Positions 23,496 to 35,424 of a stretch of 64,000 bases of DNA are shown one piece after another (the first letter of the stretch is position 1; every line of letters begins with the position of its first letter). Made by a program: the position numbers and the translations under genes. The notes under the pieces were generated by a model. It did not search any database, was not told the DNA's origin, and worked only from the letters and a program-made list of their open reading frames with translations. Source of the DNA: Bisporella sp. PMI_857 (Eukaryota; Ascomycota; Leotiomycetes; Helotiales; Helotiaceae); contig JAJSPD010000101.1 in assembly GCA_021307315.1 (NCBI GenBank), positions 1 through 64,000 of the forward strand, given 5' to 3'.

Positions 23496-24973
23496 ATGAT
23501 TTTCATATTCTATTCACCTACGTAGCCCTTCCGGTCAACCTCGTCATATTAAGTCGTGATGTTAATGGCCCGCCGCTATCGCACATAAGGACAATAGAAT
23601 GGTTTGTTCGGAAAAACGCTTGTATGCCCGAATAGATCGTTGGTATATTGTGGAGGCTTTATCGAGAGAACAGCGCGATTGATGCGCGTCGACTTTGGTG
23701 CGGTTGTATAGCAAATAGTGGCTCTTCAGTTGGTTCTCTTCATCCAAGTGTCCTGTTTCCTGTCCTCAATATATTCACGAACCCTCCAATCCTGTCCCGA
23801 ACCCCCAGCTTTCGGAAAGTTAACGGTCGCAACATAGATGCTAGCCCTCCATCTCTCCATACCCTTGATCTACCCAAGTCATATGTAGTTCTCCCGTTGC
23901 CCACTGGACTAAGCTCTGGATATATATAGAACGCCCTGCTGAGATTGTCAAATTGGCGAGCTCAAATCAAAAAAGGAGATGCTGAGAACGGAAAGTATAT
24001 GAATGCCATACCTGCTTCCGCTCCGGAATAGCAACCCATTTCCGGTGCGTTGATCTTTGAAACTGGTAGCTGGACAGAATTTCTACTTCGGATCCCAGAC
24101 ATGAAGAACATATATTGATGTACCAATGTACCGAGAACCTGGCAGCTCTATCCTGCTCTCTCCAGTTCTCATCAAGCTGTGACACTCAGTGTTGATCCGA
24201 AATTGGACGAACGAATGTTGACCGTTGGGTTCTCAAGAGACTTCACAAGCGAAATCCTATCTGAACACCGATCCACGAGAACTGGTCTAGCCTATATCCA
24301 TTATTGTCAAAAGCATTCCCTATTACAGCCTGTTGTCGGCAATCCCAACCCACGAAGTTTTCTCGAACCTCCAGCCGACCGTGAACTTAAGTTCGAAGTT
24401 GTTTTTCGGAGTATTGTTCTGTAATCGGTGTGGCAGATACGTGGGTGTGATAATTTGCGCGAAGGATGGTGGAGTATTAGCTCTTCGACCGGAAGAAGGT
24501 GGTGATAGTGAGGGATAATCGCGGTGTAGTGTAAACTTCGAATGCGCTATCACGCTATCACGCTATCACGCTATGACGGGTGAGAAGCTTGTAGATTTGA
24601 GTTGGCGCAGCTTGCGTTCTCTCTTAAATGTCTATGGTAGCAATATTCCTCCGCAACACATTGTACGCGTAGGATGATGGGTGTGTGTCGCGTGACAAGG
24701 AGGTAGAGCCGTATGGAGGCCACGCTGCGAGCAGAATGGTACCGCCTACCGTGTGCGTATTCTTGCCAAGCGTCACAACACATGCTGCTGTTTCTTTCAG
24801 TGTACAAAAGTGTTGCGTATGCATCCACCGGGTCTGTAACCTGCCTCATAAAATACTGGACAGTCAATCGTAGATTTGCAATTGACGCATAGATTGTGTC
24901 TTTTTAGGTAAAAATATGAGCAGGGACTTATACATAGCACTGCCGCACAAGGTAGCCTACTGGGCCGACGCAA
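23496..24973. other. intergenic, no gene recognised
   Basis: Only short shadow ORFs were seen. An 8-bp tandem repeat (CGCTATCA, four copies) lies at 24545-24575. Confidence 0.4.
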
Positions 24974-25444
24974 CTATAAAATTGTACTACAATAGGCTTT
25001 TGTCTCATGAAAAAGCTTAGATCTACTGGCTGAAAGTGGCACGGCAATGCCTTTCTCATTCCCCTTGAATCCTATTATATTTCTCGTCCCGGTGTCATCC
25101 TTTCTATGTACGTGAGATTGGAGCATCCCAACCTCTGACCTCAGTGTTTTACCACCTGAAAATACCAGCTCGGTTGAGTCGCCGGGCGACAGTCTCCTGT
25201 TTGATACAATTAGGGCCAGATCTTGCTGATACATGAGTAGATCAGCACTTACCACAGCGCTCATCACGCCTGGCCCGCTTATTAGTACTAATATAGCTTC
25301 TTAATTTGGTAGCACCAACCTGAATTCTATGGCAACCACTATAGGAGGACACCTCTTGTGTGTGGTTTCATAGGTTTGACACCATGCTCGAACGATGAAT
25401 CGAGCGTGACCGCAGTTGAACTCAACTTGTGTAAAATCGCACAT
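24974..25444 (-). CDS. small conserved fungal Cys/His protein, three exons, about 107 aa
   Basis: Exon 1 (25444-25320) encodes MCDFTQVEFNCGHARFIVRA, then WCQTYETTHKRCPPIVVAIE. The MCDFTQVE.CGH.R..VRAWC..YE.THKRCPP pattern is one I recall from small ascomycete proteins of unknown function. The frame stops soon after, but a spliced reading fits. The donor GTTGGT follows TTCAG, and after a TACTAAT branch site a 17-nt exon (25269-25253) encodes RRDERC. It is followed by GTAAGT and an exon from 25155 (acceptor TTTCAG) to the stop at 24974. All phases agree, giving 108 codons with the stop. Conserved Cys and His residues suggest metal binding. Exons 1 and 2 are well supported by pattern; the third exon is less certain. 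Confidence 0.55.
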
Positions 25445-28400
25445 CGCTATCAGAGCAGTGTTGATACATAGGTGAAGTCTCGCGTAAGGAGGATAAGACG
25501 GCACAAAGGCGTACTTATCATAAATGCACTATGAGAATAAGAAAACAAATAAGTCATTGTCATGGTGTGGTGACCAGAGCCTATTTAGCACGACAAGTTT
25601 AGTCCATACCACCATCACAATATCTTGGAGGAACTTTCTTCCTCCAGCAAGGCCTTCATGGGAACTGGCAAGAGGGGTCTTGACTCGCTTAACGAGTTCC
25701 ATGATCCATAATACCAGCCACAATATAGTGGCGTCTTTTCATCGGGTTTCTGAAAATCCCTGTTAAATGGCAACCCGCTTTTGCATCTTGTGGCGTGCTG
25801 TTTCTGGGAATCCTTGTTCGACACGGATGTCATTGCATCTCGTGGCGTTTTTAACGCTGCTTTAGAACTGCGACCTCACTCTCATTTGACCGGGTGCCTG
25901 AATCCTAGGGGTGCGGCCACAACAAGATTTAATTGGGCCATGATACGCGCTAAAAGATCGTGCCTGCATTATGCGGTAAGGCTCCATCTTCTGTGCAGTA
26001 AGACAGGGAGGAATTTACTGGGGGGTACACGCGTGCAGAGTGGTCGCACTGACCACCCTAGCTAGGGCCTTGGTGGCATCCTCTTGCATTTCAGTGGATA
26101 GAGTTACCACTTCTCACCGACTTCTCTCCTCTGATTTGGATGCTCATGCATGCACCGAAACTTTCCTCGGGGAATGGCTCCACCATCTCTACTGCGGGGA
26201 AATCGCTCGAAACTTGTCTTGACATGTTTGAGCTTCGATCGATTCCTCTGAGCGTTTGACTGTCTACCCTGCGGAGGCACCTCTACCCCCGTATTCTTTG
26301 TGGATCCCAACAGTACACTCTCGAAGGAGTACAGTAAGGTGTGTACGGTACTTATGGTTGACGGGTTGTAGCCCGTCTCGCATAGTCAGAGTTATCACAA
26401 CACAGAAAGTTGCAGCACAACTTTTTGGGAACTCAATAGGTTACTCTCGTAGAAGCTCACTGGCAACGGGTGGACGCTCTCCCAATAACTGTTCATGGCA
26501 GGCTACGAGGAACATGTAAAATGGCCCTCCTTTAGGGCTTAGCATCAACTAGCTGGCGACCCCATGGCGCCCCTCAACTACGTAAAATATCATCATTCAT
26601 CACTATAGGAATCAGATAGCTATGAGACCGATTACTATACCTTAAATCAATCCACAAATTAATTATCTTGTTCTCGGCTTATTCCGGACTTCACAAATTC
26701 CATGATCATTTGCACAACAACCATATGGGTACAGTATGGTGATAGCGCAAATATTAAGACCACAGTCAGCGAGTGACTACTGTCTCTCGAAAAGTGACAC
26801 GTCTGTAGCTGGATAACCATACGAATGGGCATTGCGAGGGCGCCTCGGATTCTTCAAAGTCTAAGTATGATGGCAGTAAAAGCGGAAGGCATGATGCCGA
26901 CCAAAGTCACTGTTCGATCAGCGTCTTCTACATCAGTAAATTCCGTAGGTTGTATGTGTAGATACGGACAGAATTTCTCTCTTCATCTCCTTTGTTTCAA
27001 TTTTTTCGAATTTTACGATCAGAACGTCTGGGTTTGGTGCTCATTTTGGCTTTTTTCGTCAGATTGAACGAACACAGGCAACTTTGTTGGGATGCATTGT
27101 CTCTACGCAGTGGTGTTCTCATCGCTCGGTGTTTGGGGGAGTTCTTCGGTGTAAAGATTCTCCATGACGCTTAGTCATTAGCCCGCGATGTTTACGGGAA
27201 TGCTCTCGATCTCCTAGCCCTGTGGCATGAAGCATTGTTTGATCTATCAACCAACGAGCTCCAAACAACAATGGTTTTGAACAACAGGGTGACGGCTTGA
27301 TTTGCTGCGTGAAGTGCGATTGCTTCCCACGCTCAAGACATTCCACTATGAACTATTTTAACAGGACTACAGGCTTTTTCCAATCGCGAATGGGGAACCA
27401 TCAGTACAACTCGGTGCTTCAATGTGGCCATAATTCGATGCGACCAGCTCTATAACACAGCGCAGCGTGTTCTTCCTCAAATCCTTTGTCCTGGTACGAA
27501 CAGTTGGCTTTCAGCGACTACCAGCCTATCAATACCAGCACACTTGGAAAGGGCAAGACATAATGGGAATGGTGGAAAACAAGAGAGCCGGAAGTCTGCC
27601 GTGACTCAATCAACGGTCTTGCTATGGATCAGATCAGCCCCTTCATTTTCCTTCACGAAAATCTTAAGCATGTAGAGCCGAGCTGCTGCACTCAATGGCT
27701 GCGTTAGTCCTCATAGACTGCGGCAGAACATACATTCCCACACGCTCTTACCTGCCCTGTTCCACTGGTGCGTGCGCACACGACGTTCCGCAAAACCATG
27801 GCCTTAACATAAATCAGTAGATGGAGTGGATCGTGATAAGTTGTTTTTCATGGCTCTCGTCCGCGATATAACCAATTTCAGGTTAGGAAGTGGTGTGGAG
27901 CTTGGTGAGTGTCTACGTACTCCGCTAGAGAGGAATATAGCTAACGCGTCCACAGAACGGCAGCTCGATATGGGCTGCTCGGCCTGCGACCTACCTCCAG
28001 AAAGCGCGAAAGACCGTGAAGAATACCAGTCAGAGTACCGGGCCGGAAAGTCTCCAGCAACACAGCTGGCTCAGGAAATAGGCGCGTTCTAATACATGGT
28101 TGCAATTGACGAAGATGAATCACCAGCGGAAGTTTCATCTGCATAAATTTCATGAATTCTTCGAAAGGGATGTTAGACGTCAAAATGGTGCATCATTTGG
28201 CTCGCCTTACAGGGAGAATCCCAAGGAAAACATGCACGTCCGATGCAAAGTTGTGGAAAACAAACCGTCATCTTCTTCTTTTCCCTCTACTTGACCATTA
28301 ATCGTAAGGGCGAGGCTATATTGCGGAAGGGACCGTTTCAATACAGAAGTAACGCTAGCCACTCACAGTTTGTGCTTCCTTTTTTCCCTCAAAGATAATG

Positions 28401-30472
28401 CGCTGCTCTTTACATAACTTTCAATAACTCTGGTTTGCGTAGTACAAAGCTTTTCACGGCTCTAAACTGGTGTGGTCCACTATACCACTGAGATTTTACC
28501 ATGTGATGCTTCATTCCTTCAGGTAACGTAACGAAGGATACAATTCAATTCTCAAAACGGATATGTCCACCGTTGACCTCACTGCTAGAGGGCAAACAGT
28601 GCTACGAACTTTTTGTTAGAAATACCTGGGCACGTATTCAAAGCAGACACTTTGAAACTGTATTTTTCTTCGAAGCCCACAAATCTCGCCAATCTATCGC
28701 GCCATAGTAACTCACGAGACAGGTAGATTAGTATGTCGAACTCAAGCGATTGAATGTATTCGAAGGTATCCAAGATTGAAGAAACTCGAAGAGTTTCTTG
28801 ACACTACATCTACAACAGTCTATTTCCAGACTTCGACGAATCTTCTCTCCCAGCGAGAGATTATTTTACCGGAGGAGCAGTTCTCAAATTTGTCATCGGT
28901 ATTTCTCCTAAGCTTGCCTTCTCCTGCCTACTAACTTTGCCAGACCCCCTTGATATGGGCAAAGATACCTGATGTAAGAAGCTTAGAAAAAGTCTCGACT
29001 ACTGTCATATACCTGGGAATTTGCTTAGTGATGAAATTAAACTGGTTCTCGCTCCGCCGATTTCATTCACAAATGGCATAAACCAAAAAGTGCAAAGCGG
29101 CTTGTAGATGGATTTCCGAGGCAGCTTTCACGGGAGCGGAAATAGAATGCTACGTCACCCCCACAGCGGCTCGAAAAACACCTTTAGGGTGTAGCGATGT
29201 GCATCAATGCCAGCCCACTTCCAGTACATCAAAGGCATAAAGTCTCCCCTAAGCCATTATTGTCATTACCTTGACATCTCGCTGTATGTGCATAACGTAG
29301 ACCAAGTATTGAGCCAAACTTAGGAAAGGCCAAGAATACGTACCAACAAAATTCACCAACTTATCTACCCATCTCTTTCATACTCAAGCTATATTTAGAG
29401 AGTCCACTAACGCATTCGCAATACCCGTCACCCCGGAAGAGCAAGCGCCTGCTACGCGACAGCATCTGTTGCAAGAACATATGCAAAACCTAACTCATAT
29501 TACAGATAAACTGGAACCTCCATCGATCAATACAAGGACGTGCCAAGTTAGTTAGCGCCACTCGTGGTTTTCATGTTGATTGCGGTCCCCTCAGGTCCAC
29601 GGTCCACGGCGAGCTGGTTTTAAATGTGGCATAGGAGGCTCTTAAAGGCAGGTGTTTTCGTTAGTAGTGCATAAGGTAAGGGTACTGGTCATCATCAAAA
29701 AATGCATATGCGCCTCGCATTATGCGCATGAATTCTCGCACTGGGTATAGCGTCCATGCTAACTCCGAATGAGCGCTAAAGGCAATGGCCTGACAATGCA
29801 GTTATCAAGAACGGAGTGCTTGTTTCTTGGTTGTGCATGCATCAAAACATTACCTTGCAACTTGGCGGGGGCTCTGGTGAATGGCGAAAATTGTTTTTGC
29901 ACCTAGCCTGTTAGGGAAGGAGGAGCTTGGGGGCGAACTTTAGTAGCAGCGATTTTGGGAGGACTGGTGGTGAGAGCTAGGACCTAGTTCCATAGAGTGC
30001 AAAGCCGTACTCCAGCCTTTACACTCATCCAGCCTTCATTATCCAAAGCATCGTAAAAAAGAGTAACCAAATATCTACACGGTGAGTCTGGCCCACTTCC
30101 CGAGTTATCTGGGGGAACATTCAAAAGTCTCAAGCTGGAATTGATTTTGACTGCCCAGCTACGTATTCGGACGAACGAAGCACTTCTACGTAACGCAGTC
30201 AAACGTCTGATGCATCCGCCCGGAGTCAGCAGGAAGGAGGTAGTTTCTACTCTCGATTAATGATTCTAATGTCACTTGCTTTCGGCCATACAGTAACTAC
30301 CTCTACTCGTGGCCCATCCGCCCTTATAACGCAATATAATCAACATTTCATGCTTGCTTTGTCGCCTATTTCGAACAATACTAGTAGCTAGACAGATAAA
30401 CCATGATTAGAATCATTTATACATTATAGTATTATCTTTTGGGCGAGCCTCCAGGCCCATGCCATGCCATTC
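25445..30472. other. long intergenic region, no gene recognised
   Basis: About 5 kb with only short ORFs in all frames. None has a recognised motif, repeat end or convincing intron pair. Confidence 0.4.
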
Positions 30473-31186
30473 TTATACACTTGAAGAGTAAGATATGCAA
30501 CTATCGCAGATCCAGGGACTGTTGATAGGTCTTCCAAATTCTACGGCGAATGTGCGGTGGAAGAATCTCTTGTTACACTCCCAGCGCACACTAGTTTTTG
30601 AAAATGCTACATTGAGAATGCGACTGACGTCTCTTTCGTAAATGACACGGGCTGGGGGTTCTGTATACTTAGCACACACGCAATCAAATAAACCTCTTAA
30701 CTTAGGATGCTCTTTCTCACTCCCAGTAGTATCTGGGTCCATGTCGACATCGTCGCCCTTTTCCCCCATTTCTGCTTTCTCAGCTCGCCTTATCATCTCT
30801 ATCGCCTTTGTAAAATGTTCTTGCTCCAGCACTCCTCGCATGACAAACGTCTCCATGTGGGTACTAAACTCCCATTTTCGGCTTTTTTTCTTAGGAAACT
30901 AATCCACGTTCTGCGCTACGAAAGCTAGAACTGCCTCCGGTAGATTCTCGCTTGTGAGTAGGGCATTCATGATAAACGGATTCCATCGTATGATATAATC
31001 CTTCTCATGGTCTAGTACATCTATATAATCAACGATGATATCCTAGTGCTTTTGATGCAGCCATCCCTCATCCTTTTCATCATCACTACTCGGGACCTCT
31101 TCTCCAGGCTCTATAATACGTTTTGAGACTGTATCGTAGAGGGGCTTGGCTGTCTTCGGGACCAAAAAGGTTTGACGCGGTTTCAT
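30473..31186 (-). pseudogene. SUZ12-type VEFS-box protein remnant (PRC2 subunit family)
   Basis: From ATG 31186 one frame reads MKPRQTFLVPKTAKPLYDTV, then IIEPGEEVPSSDDEKDEGWL, IIVDYIDVLDHEKDYIIRWN and PFIMNALLTSENLPEAVLAF. This matches the VEFS box of fungal SUZ12 homologs, which binds EZH2-type methyltransferase in the H3K27-methylating PRC2 complex. It is followed by LRGLFDCVCAKYTEPPARVI and FFHRTFAVEFGRPINSPWIC, a PHD-like finger in which an expected Cys after FFHRT is Phe. Two in-frame TAG codons occur, at 31043-31045 (after LHQKH) and 30899-30901 (after AQNVD). C-to-T change of CAG and G-to-A change of TGG would explain them. The N-terminal zinc finger was not found. Similar-sense coding scraps continue upstream to about 32.4 kb. 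Confidence 0.72.
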
Positions 31187-34100
31187 GGAATGCCCGAACC
31201 CACTGTCGCCAGTCCATTTCTGTATAATTGGACCTATTTATCAAGCTGTGGCATGATCCCCGTAAAAGAGTTGATTGTGACGATTGGTAAATGCCTAGCT
31301 TATTGGCAATGCTATTGGGGAATTGGCTATGCAAAGGTACATGTCAGGCCTTAATCGAGCTGTTATCTCTATTTAATATTTCCTCAAGATTGGAGATGGA
31401 TTGAGAACTCCCGAGTTGTAGCTCGAGAGCGGTCCTAGACAGCGCAATAATCACCTCCGTTGTCTATTGTAAGCCAAGCAGTTGATGCAAGTAGTAGTCC
31501 CTAAAATTGATTTGGACATGGAACTCAGGTATAAAGTCATGTTTTGTTAGTTGGTAATGGAATTGCCATTACATCTGGACTGTTCGCTTGAACTTGTCCT
31601 TGCTATCTAGGTCGTGTATCTGAGGTCTCAGTGAAGTATTATTACGGTTGACAGTTAAACATATTTGATATCAGCAGAAAGCTCGACACCTGCATGTTTG
31701 AGCATTTCTAGACTTGCGGTTCGGATGGAGTCCATTTCCTATTCTTTCAAAACAAGAAACAATTTTATTGGGGTATTGTTACTGAGTTCTAGGTGTATTG
31801 AAGAGTGTACGTCAGCGAACCATGGATGAAATTCCTTCGATAAGGAGGTAAGGAAGGCATATATTGGACCTCTTTCCCTGCCTTTTCTTGCCACCAATTT
31901 CACTTCCTCGCAGAAGCATTCCTAGGGATCTTCTTTTGTGATCGGTCAGCAGAATTTCTTGATTGTCCTATGAGGTGTGAGTTGGAATACTAGTTTGCCG
32001 TTAGGCTAAAGCTTTTATCTCATTTTTCTTGGGTAATCTTTTATGGAGAGCCTTCGCCTCCTCACAACTGATATATTTATCATGAGAAATGCTGAGCCTG
32101 CCAGAATTCGAAAGCAAGAGCTACTGTACCGGAGAAATCTTCAAATCCTGGTCTTTATAAGTCGAGCCCTTTTCATTTTCATTCTAGTTTGCTTAGTGCG
32201 TCTTAAGTTTCTTTTTTTGATGCCACGAACAAGCGCCTTGTCACGAATGGGCGCTAACTACCTCAGAAGCCTTGGTCATAAGAATTGGAGCCTCCAGGAC
32301 GAGCAAGGCTTCCGGGAAGCCATGAATGATTGCACGCATAGGCGTTGATGTCCTCGTCGAGGTCCCTCCTTCCTGAGAGCTCTCATGATAGCTTTCAACC
32401 GCGTGAGAATTGAAAGAGGGTAGCATTGTGCGCTGTTGTGAGGAAAGGGCTTGAGATTGATAGTGGACGGAAGAAAGTTTGAACCTAAATATATGGAGCT
32501 ACATACGGTCTTACGCTACCCGAATGGGTCTTTTTATACGAGCCTAAACTTGCAACACGAGTTCGTCATAGTTTTATTACCTATGAATCTCTGTTGCACA
32601 ACTCTTCAAGGTTGGCGCAGATATTTACTTCTCAAAAGAATAACCTCGCAACCTGCCTTATTACGGGGCCAATATTCTCCTTGGTTCGTTTGGTCACAGC
32701 CTCAAGAGATTGCTGGTGTCAGTCTTTCAGTTAGTTAATGGAAGTCACATGTTTTTATCGGTTAAAAAGGGGGTTTCTGGCAGCCTAAAGTATGAGGCAT
32801 CAGTTCGGAAAAAGTGCCAAGCTTTGTACCTTGGCTCAGGTACACGCCACCTGCAGTTTACAGAAGGAGGGTTCGTGGGGCCAATGCTGAAAGCTATGAT
32901 AGAACGAGAAATACACAATGATAGTCAGGAAGAGTTGGGGATGCCGTTCAGCTCTCTATTGTTGTCTATGTGTGTAAGAATACAGATTTGTAGAAATGTG
33001 TGTGAGTGAAAAGTTTTCCGCGCTAGCGTTCCCCACTTAGTCAGGGACATGTTAGCTACCTAGATCTCAAATCCTGACAAGCTACCCCTCATCCAAATCA
33101 CAGAGAATGATGGCTTCTACGTCCGGACGATCCCTGAACACTGCTCCAACCGGACCTGGTCATCACTACGAAACACCCGCGCAACAAACCCTGCTATTCC
33201 GTAGGTTGTCCAGACGTTCACTGTCCTGCACCCACTCCAGCTTGCGAAGGAGCCAGCTGCTAACCCCCTTACGCTCAATCTTCTTAGTCATCTCAGACAC
33301 CCGAAGCACCATCTAATCATCCTGCTCCCACGGAAATGCTTCAGAGCAGAATGTGTGTTACCAGGCAGGCAGCAAAGAGAACAGGGTTTTGGCGCGGTTC
33401 AGCTTCGAAATCGTGACTTTTTACGCTGAGCGTACACTGATGACAGAACGGGTCCCCCAGACTTCGTTCCAAGCAGTTCGGTGCAACATGGTAGTGTTCT
33501 AAACTTTTCTGATTTTCCTTAGCCAAGAGCAAGAGGCGGTTTGGTGCTCCCCTTCAATCGCTGCCCACTTCAAGCTGCCGGCTTCAAGCTGCTGGGTCGT
33601 GCAGCAACGGCTCGAATAGGGAGAGGAGCTTCAACGAGCCGGATGATACGCCAGTGGGTGATCCGGGGACAGAAGGCCCTAGGCTTGCACTCAATCTAAT
33701 TGCTGGTCATCGCCGCCGCAAGTCTATCTAGCTAATATTCTTTGCTCACTTTCCTAGGATCCGTGAAGTGAAAGACCGCATGCAGCACCGTAAACTAGGT
33801 GGAGTAGTGTTGCGAAAACGCAAGCCGCCGTGGCTCATCATTATTCAAACAATGCTGATATACCTCCGCCGCAAAATCCTGTCGTGACTTGGTCAATACC
33901 AAAACCGCAGTCGATGGGGGAGCAGTTATGGAATAGATGGGGCTGCAAGGTGCCGTCGTAAATTGGCAGCAGCGGTTGACACATACAAAATACAAACTCG
34001 AACTACCTCCAAGCAAAAGGATATGGCGAACGGGACTAAGTTTCAACTGTAGTCGGCTGCTCCTGCGGCAAGGCCAGATCAGACTTTTGATCTCGGCTGG

Positions 34101-34399
34101 CGTGGCGCCGGAGCTGATGACGGATAAATACCACTATCCTCGGAATCCACAAATCTCAGAAGACCTGAACAAAGCGCGTAGCGCTAGCCGGTCCATCGAT
34201 GGACTTTCCACTCAGGTCGCGGAACCACACCAGACTGTGACGGCTGGCAGGTAGTGAAATGCCGGTGATGCCGCATGCATAGAGAGCGGCCGCCCATTTC
34301 TGATTCGAGCCCATTTGGCAACGTCCAAAGTGACGTTTCCCTGCTGGAGATTCAGCATGCCAGGATCAAGCTATGGCCAGCCATCTCGCTCTAAGCCGT
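31187..34399. other. no intact gene; possible decayed coding traces
   Basis: Short minus-strand segments next to the VEFS remnant (for example MDWRQWVRAFHE near 31220, and IYAFLTSLSKEFHPWFADVH near 31850) read protein-like and may be the broken 5' part of that gene, but they cannot be joined reliably. The rest shows no recognised content. Confidence 0.3.
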
Positions 34400-35424
34400 C
34401 TATAGTTCGGTGAGGGCCTGTGGTGTGCTGGTAGAACAATAGTGGCCCAGCCGATCGAGTGCTACCACACTTTCAGCGAGAGCGAGATTTAGTCCCGTAG
34501 ACCCTTGAGTCCAGAATCGGTGCAGCATCTCATCTATAGCCAATTCAAACATGCGAACAAAGAAGCCAAGGACTTGCGGGAAGATCTGCGGCCGAGAACA
34601 TCGCAAAATGTGGGTGAAAAGCAGGTAGAAGCGCATGAGCTGGAAGATAGGACGTAACACCGTGCGGAGATTGCTTGGTATGTGAACTTGCCCTGATTAA
34701 GAGCATGTTAACGCGCTGCCGCTCACGCGAAGAATGACTTGGAGATCGCGGGATCTTTTATCACCTTGGAGCCGCTCCAGCGGACGCTTCTGTTTGGCTT
34801 AACCTGCCGGGAGCTATGGGCATCAGTCAAAGGAAGCATCAATGCAGCAGTCGTGACCCCTTGTGCCACCAGAAGATCTTCAAGATTGTACCAGGCGAAA
34901 GGCTTATTGTTGGTATAAGCCCGGAAAATTCGCGGGAAAAGACATCGGCGCCATCATTTTAGAGGCTCATATCGTCTCGCATCACCGCCAGAACGCGGTC
35001 CTTCAAAAAAGCAGGTAGACCTGCGGATGTGAAACTGCCATAGGCAGGATAGAAGGCCATGGAGTAGAAGATCAGAGAACCAAGTTACGTCAGCAAGCAT
35101 TCAAAGTGCGCGCTGATCATCTGCAGCCGATGAGCTGACATCAAGACAACGGAGATCGACGGCTAGGGCATATGAGATACTGCTGACATGGTCCAGGTCA
35201 TACTTTTAATCAAGCTCGGTCAGCAACTGCCGCAGGCCATCCGAATACAAACTATTGGGGGTGGGATCCAGATCCAATAGCCAGTCACTCTCTCGCTGTT
35301 GGGATTGAACCCGCGGTAGAAGGCATTGATCAAATAGGATGACTTGGGTCAGCATTATCTTCCTCACTCTCGTTGTCTTTGGGTTCAGAACTATGAGGAA
35401 TCTCGATGTTGGCGCCGTAATCAT
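34400..35424 (-). pseudogene. decayed gene, family not recognised
   Basis: Consecutive minus-strand segments look like one gene. The first gives RESDWLLDLDPTPNSLYSDG, then a TAA and KYDLDHVSSISYALAVDL. A shifted frame gives AFYPAYGSFTSAGLPAFLKD. Then come AYTNNKPFAWYNLEDLLVAQ and GVTTAALMLPLTDAHSSRQV, and beyond a stop or intron, PQIFPQVLGFFVRMFELAID and STGLNLALAESVVALDRLGH. At least three stops and one frameshift interrupt it. The helical, hydrophobic-patterned text is typical of real protein. I cannot name the family. Confidence 0.38.
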
